From Nitrospinota bacterium (GTDB lineage Bacteria > Tectomicrobia > Entotheonellia > J063), in contig RFHZ01000101.1 in assembly GCA_003696125.1 (NCBI GenBank), positions 1 to 7,557 of the forward strand: a DNA stretch of 7,557 nt. Direction: 5' to 3'. Both the position numbers and the translations under genes were made by a program. Positions within the stretch are counted from its first letter, which is position 1. Each line of letters starts with the position of its first letter. Positions 5,516 to 7,557 of the stretch are shown here, one piece after another. The notes beneath the pieces were generated by a model. The model had not been told where the DNA came from and did no database searches. It was given only the letters and a program-made list of their open reading frames with translations.

Positions 5516-5525
5516 AGGAGGTGAT
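5516..5525 (+). promoter_or_regulatory. Perfect extended Shine-Dalgarno placed unusually far from the livH start
   Basis: AGGAGGTGAT at 5516-5525 is a full match to the 16S anti-SD tail. The livH ATG at 5537 is 15 nt after AGGAGG and 11 nt after the last matching base, longer than usual. A TGA at 5525-5527 closes the livH frame upstream, so no earlier start exists. An out-of-frame ATG at 5524 opens a 14-codon frame that overlaps the livH start. Confidence 0.6.
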
Positions 5526-5536
5526 GAAACGGTCAG

Positions 5537-6406
5537 ATGGGTCTATTGATCTTGATGCAAACGATTAACGGGCTGGCCTCTGGCATGCTCTATGCGATTA
5601 CCGCCTTTGGCCTGACCTTTATCCTGGGAATGCTGAACATCCCCAACTTCGCCCATGGCGCCCTCTTTACCCTGGGTGCCTACTTTGGTCTCACCCTCTT
5701 TCACCTTTCAGGAAATTTCTGGTTGTCCCTGCTGGTGGCTCCAGTCGGAGTCGGGCTCATCGGCATGCTGGTCGAATGGGGCCTGCTGCGACGACTCTAT
5801 TTTGACGAGCCCGAAGCGGAGCACTATCAGCTTCTCCTGACCTTTGCCGTGGCTGTGGTGCTCCAGGAACTGATCATCCTGATCTGGAGCCCGGTGGGAC
5901 AGAGCATCATGCCTCCCAGGATGCTACGGGGCGCGATGAACCTGGGAGTGCTCTACTACCCCAAATACCGCATCTTTGTGGTCATCTTCTCCACCCTGCT
6001 CATCCTGGCCGTATGGCTCTTCCTGGAGCGGACCAAGATGGGGGCGATCATCCGTGCCGGCATCGAAAACAGCGAGATGGTCATGGTGCTGGGAATCGAT
6101 ATCCGCAAGCTCTTTACCCTCAGCTTCGGACTCGGTGTACTCCTGGCCGGGATCGGTGGCGTGCTCATCTTGCCGATTCGTGGCGCCAACCCCTTCATGG
6201 GATTCGATCTCCTCGCCATTGCCTTTGTGGTGGTGGCCTTAGGCGGTTTAGGCAACCTCTTTGGAGCCATCTTTGCCGGATTGATCATCGGTGTGGCACA
6301 AAGCCTGGTCTCGATCTTCTTCCCGGCTGCTTCCTGGGTCGCCGTCTATGCGGCCATGGCTATCGTCTTAATCTTTCGACCTTATGGACTGTTTGGTACA
6401 CGGTAG
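5537..6406 (+). CDS. livH: LIV-family ABC importer permease, LivH type
   Basis: A 289-residue, strongly hydrophobic inner-membrane protein with about eight predicted membrane segments, the usual LivH size. Family marks are INGLASGMLYAITAFGLTFI (10-29), the motif GMLNIPNFAHGALFTLGAYF (31-50), the cytoplasmic coupling loop RTKMGAIIRAGIENSEM (165-181) ending GIDIRKL, and GGLGNLFGAIFAG (236-248). The protein ends RPYGLFGTR, also typical. With LivM it forms the transmembrane channel for the ligand delivered by the upstream binding protein. ATG 5537 is the first possible start because a TGA closes the frame at 5525. The stop lies 9 bp before livM, indicating a tight operon. There are no truncations or missing motifs. 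The ligand is undetermined; the symbol follows the family and does not imply leucine specificity. Confidence 0.95.
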   Translation: MGLLILMQTINGLASGMLYAITAFGLTFILGMLNIPNFAHGALFTLGAYFGLTLFHLSGNFWLSLLVAPVGVGLIGMLVEWGLLRRLYFDEPEAEHYQLLLTFAVAVVLQELIILIWSPVGQSIMPPRMLRGAMNLGVLYYPKYRIFVVIFSTLLILAVWLFLERTKMGAIIRAGIENSEMVMVLGIDIRKLFTLSFGLGVLLAGIGGVLILPIRGANPFMGFDLLAIAFVVVALGGLGNLFGAIFAGLIIGVAQSLVSIFFPAASWVAVYAAMAIVLIFRPYGLFGTR

Positions 6407-6415
6407 AGGGAGGAT

Positions 6416-7426
6416 ATGAACAGCGTACGCAATACCTATTCTGCCGGATGGCGACTCGGACTCTGGTTGCTGGCCCTGGCCTGCATCGCCGTGCTCCCCT
6501 TTGTCTTTCCCATCGTGGTGGTCACCGAAATCTTCATCTTCGCCATCCTGGCCGTTGCCTTTAACCTGATCCTGGGATACACCGGTCTCCTCTCCTTTGG
6601 CCAGGCCGCCTTCTTCGGGCTTGGCGCCTATGTGGCTGGTAATCTCCTGATCCATTATCCCCTGCACCTGTTGCTGGTCATGGTAGCCGGCACCCTGGTG
6701 GGAGGACTGGCCGCCCTGATCGTCGGGTACATGTCGGTCCGCAGTGCCGCGCTCTATTTCGTGCTCCTGACCCTGGCTTTCGGACAGATGGTCTACTTCA
6801 CCGCCTTTGCCTGGACCCCCTTTACCGGTGGTGATGATGGACTGCGGGGCATCCCCCGGCCCGATTTTCCCCTTTTCGGCTCCCTGAGCATCCCCCTGCA
6901 GGACCCGATGATCTTCTACTGGTTTGTGGTGGTGGTCTTCCTCTTCTCTTACTGGATATTCAAGCGGATCATCTCCTCTCCCTGGGGCCTGATCTTCATG
7001 GCGATCCGGGAGAACGAAGACCGCGTGGCAGCGGTCGGGCATGCCGTGGCCCGCTATAAACTCCTCTCCTTTACCATCTCCGGGGCCATGTCTGGTCTGG
7101 CCGGAGTCCTGTACGCCATTCACTGGCAGATCGTCCCGATCACCACGGTCGAGCTGGGTCAATCGGCCAACATCGTCTTCATGACCCTGCTGGGCGGTAT
7201 CGGCCATCCGGTCGGCCCGGTCATCGGTGCAGCCGTATTCACCCTCCTCTCCGATATGGCCGCAACCTACTGGGCACGCTGGCCTATCCTCTTCGGCGCC
7301 GTGGTCATCCTGGTGGTACTCTTCCTGCGCGGGGGACTGGTAGAGGCGTGGCAGAAGATGGTGAACCTTCTAGGAAGGCAACAGCAAAAGGGGGTTGATT
7401 CGGAAAACTACGCAACAGGTGATTAG
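6416..7426 (+). CDS. livM: LIV-family ABC importer permease, LivM type
   Basis: A 336-residue inner-membrane protein with roughly ten predicted membrane segments. Characteristic stretches are FNLILGYTGLLSFGQAAFF (49-67), GGDDGLRGIPRP (138-149), the coupling loop SPWGLIFMAIRENEDRVAAV (188-207) followed by YKLLSFTISG, and GGIGHPVGPVIGA (260-272). The basic, polar C-terminal tail (about 310-336, Gln-rich) should be cytoplasmic. It pairs with LivH as the second half of the pore. The ATG at 6416 follows GAGGGAGG (6406-6413), which begins at the last base of the livH stop codon; the effective spacing is short (2-5 nt), and translational coupling with livH is likely. The livM stop at 7424-7426 is 8 bp before the livG start, and the TAG is part of the next ribosome binding site. 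Confidence 0.95.
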   Translation: MNSVRNTYSAGWRLGLWLLALACIAVLPFVFPIVVVTEIFIFAILAVAFNLILGYTGLLSFGQAAFFGLGAYVAGNLLIHYPLHLLLVMVAGTLVGGLAALIVGYMSVRSAALYFVLLTLAFGQMVYFTAFAWTPFTGGDDGLRGIPRPDFPLFGSLSIPLQDPMIFYWFVVVVFLFSYWIFKRIISSPWGLIFMAIRENEDRVAAVGHAVARYKLLSFTISGAMSGLAGVLYAIHWQIVPITTVELGQSANIVFMTLLGGIGHPVGPVIGAAVFTLLSDMAATYWARWPILFGAVVILVVLFLRGGLVEAWQKMVNLLGRQQQKGVDSENYATGD

Positions 7427-7434
7427 GAGAAACG

Positions 7435-7557
7435 ATGGCAGAGATTGTCCTGGAAACCGAACGGTTGACAAAGCAGTTTGGACGGCTGACCGCGGTGAAA
7501 GAGGTGAATCTCCGGGTCAAGGCCGGCACCCTCCATGCCCTGATCGGCCCAAACGGA
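7435..7557 (+). CDS. livG: LIV-family ABC importer ATPase, LivG type, N-terminal 41 codons only
   Basis: ATG 7435 follows AGGAG (7425-7429) with a 5-nt gap, and this site overlaps the livM stop codon. The 41 visible residues are the start of an ABC ATPase: LTKQFGRLTAVKEVNLRV (11-28) is the family's first beta-strand region, with the A-loop aromatic at Phe15. HALIGPNG (34-41) is the beginning of Walker A and is cut by the window edge just before the expected AGKST. It would hydrolyse ATP on the cytoplasmic side to drive LivH/LivM, probably together with a LivF partner encoded further right. GPNG after LIG is the usual LivG/LivF form; the position directly after livM favours LivG. Confidence 0.9.
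   Translation, partial: MAEIVLETERLTKQFGRLTAVKEVNLRVKAGTLHALIGPNG

Noticed and set aside
6368-7207. 279-codon minus-strand open frame opposite livM
   Set aside because: A highly polar, low-complexity product (many Gly, Gln, Asp, His) that is a shadow of the hydrophobic livM codons.

Overview
The window reads as chromosomal DNA from a moderately GC-rich, double-membrane-type bacterium. Three exported proteins (a secreted M6-type protease and two small secreted proteins), a Tat-exported binding protein and a LIV-type ABC uptake operon all support a bacterium. No marker gene allows a firm phylum call. The GTAGGGGCGC-type intergenic palindromes and the style of the LIV operon suggest an environmental lineage outside the well-studied model groups, but this is a weak inference.

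Layout: (1) Positions 2000 down to 1 on the minus strand hold the first 666 codons of a large secreted metalloprotease of the M6 (immune inhibitor A-like) type. It runs off the left edge inside a C-terminal array of roughly 52-59-residue repeats. (2) Positions 2001-2633 form a long divergent intergenic region. It holds a REP-like imperfect palindrome, four tandem 11-bp repeats next to an extended -10 promoter, and a leader that contains a possible 23-codon peptide overlapping a terminator-like hairpin. (3) Positions 2634-3224 and 3423-3893 on the plus strand encode two small exported proteins that I do not recognise, separated by a spacer with a long nested hairpin. Two hairpins follow the second gene. 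(4) From 4026 onward a good sigma70-type promoter precedes a four-gene plus-strand cluster: a periplasmic binding protein with a Tat signal (livJ-like), then two LIV-family permeases (livH, livM), then the first 41 codons of the ATPase (livG). A second REP-like palindrome lies in the binding protein-permease gap.

The LIV genes should work as one importer. The binding protein captures a branched-chain amino acid, amide or related small polar ligand in the periplasm. LivH and LivM form the membrane channel, and LivG, with a LivF expected beyond the right edge, powers it. The true substrate cannot be read from this sequence. The M6 protease and the two small secreted proteins have no visible functional link to the importer, although protease-derived peptides and amino acids could feed such a transporter.

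I found no convincing wholly new multi-gene system. The parts most worth a second look are the regulatory leader at 2400-2633, the pair of related intergenic palindromes, and the two uncharacterised secreted proteins. No tRNA, rRNA, CRISPR array, transposase or insertion sequence was seen.
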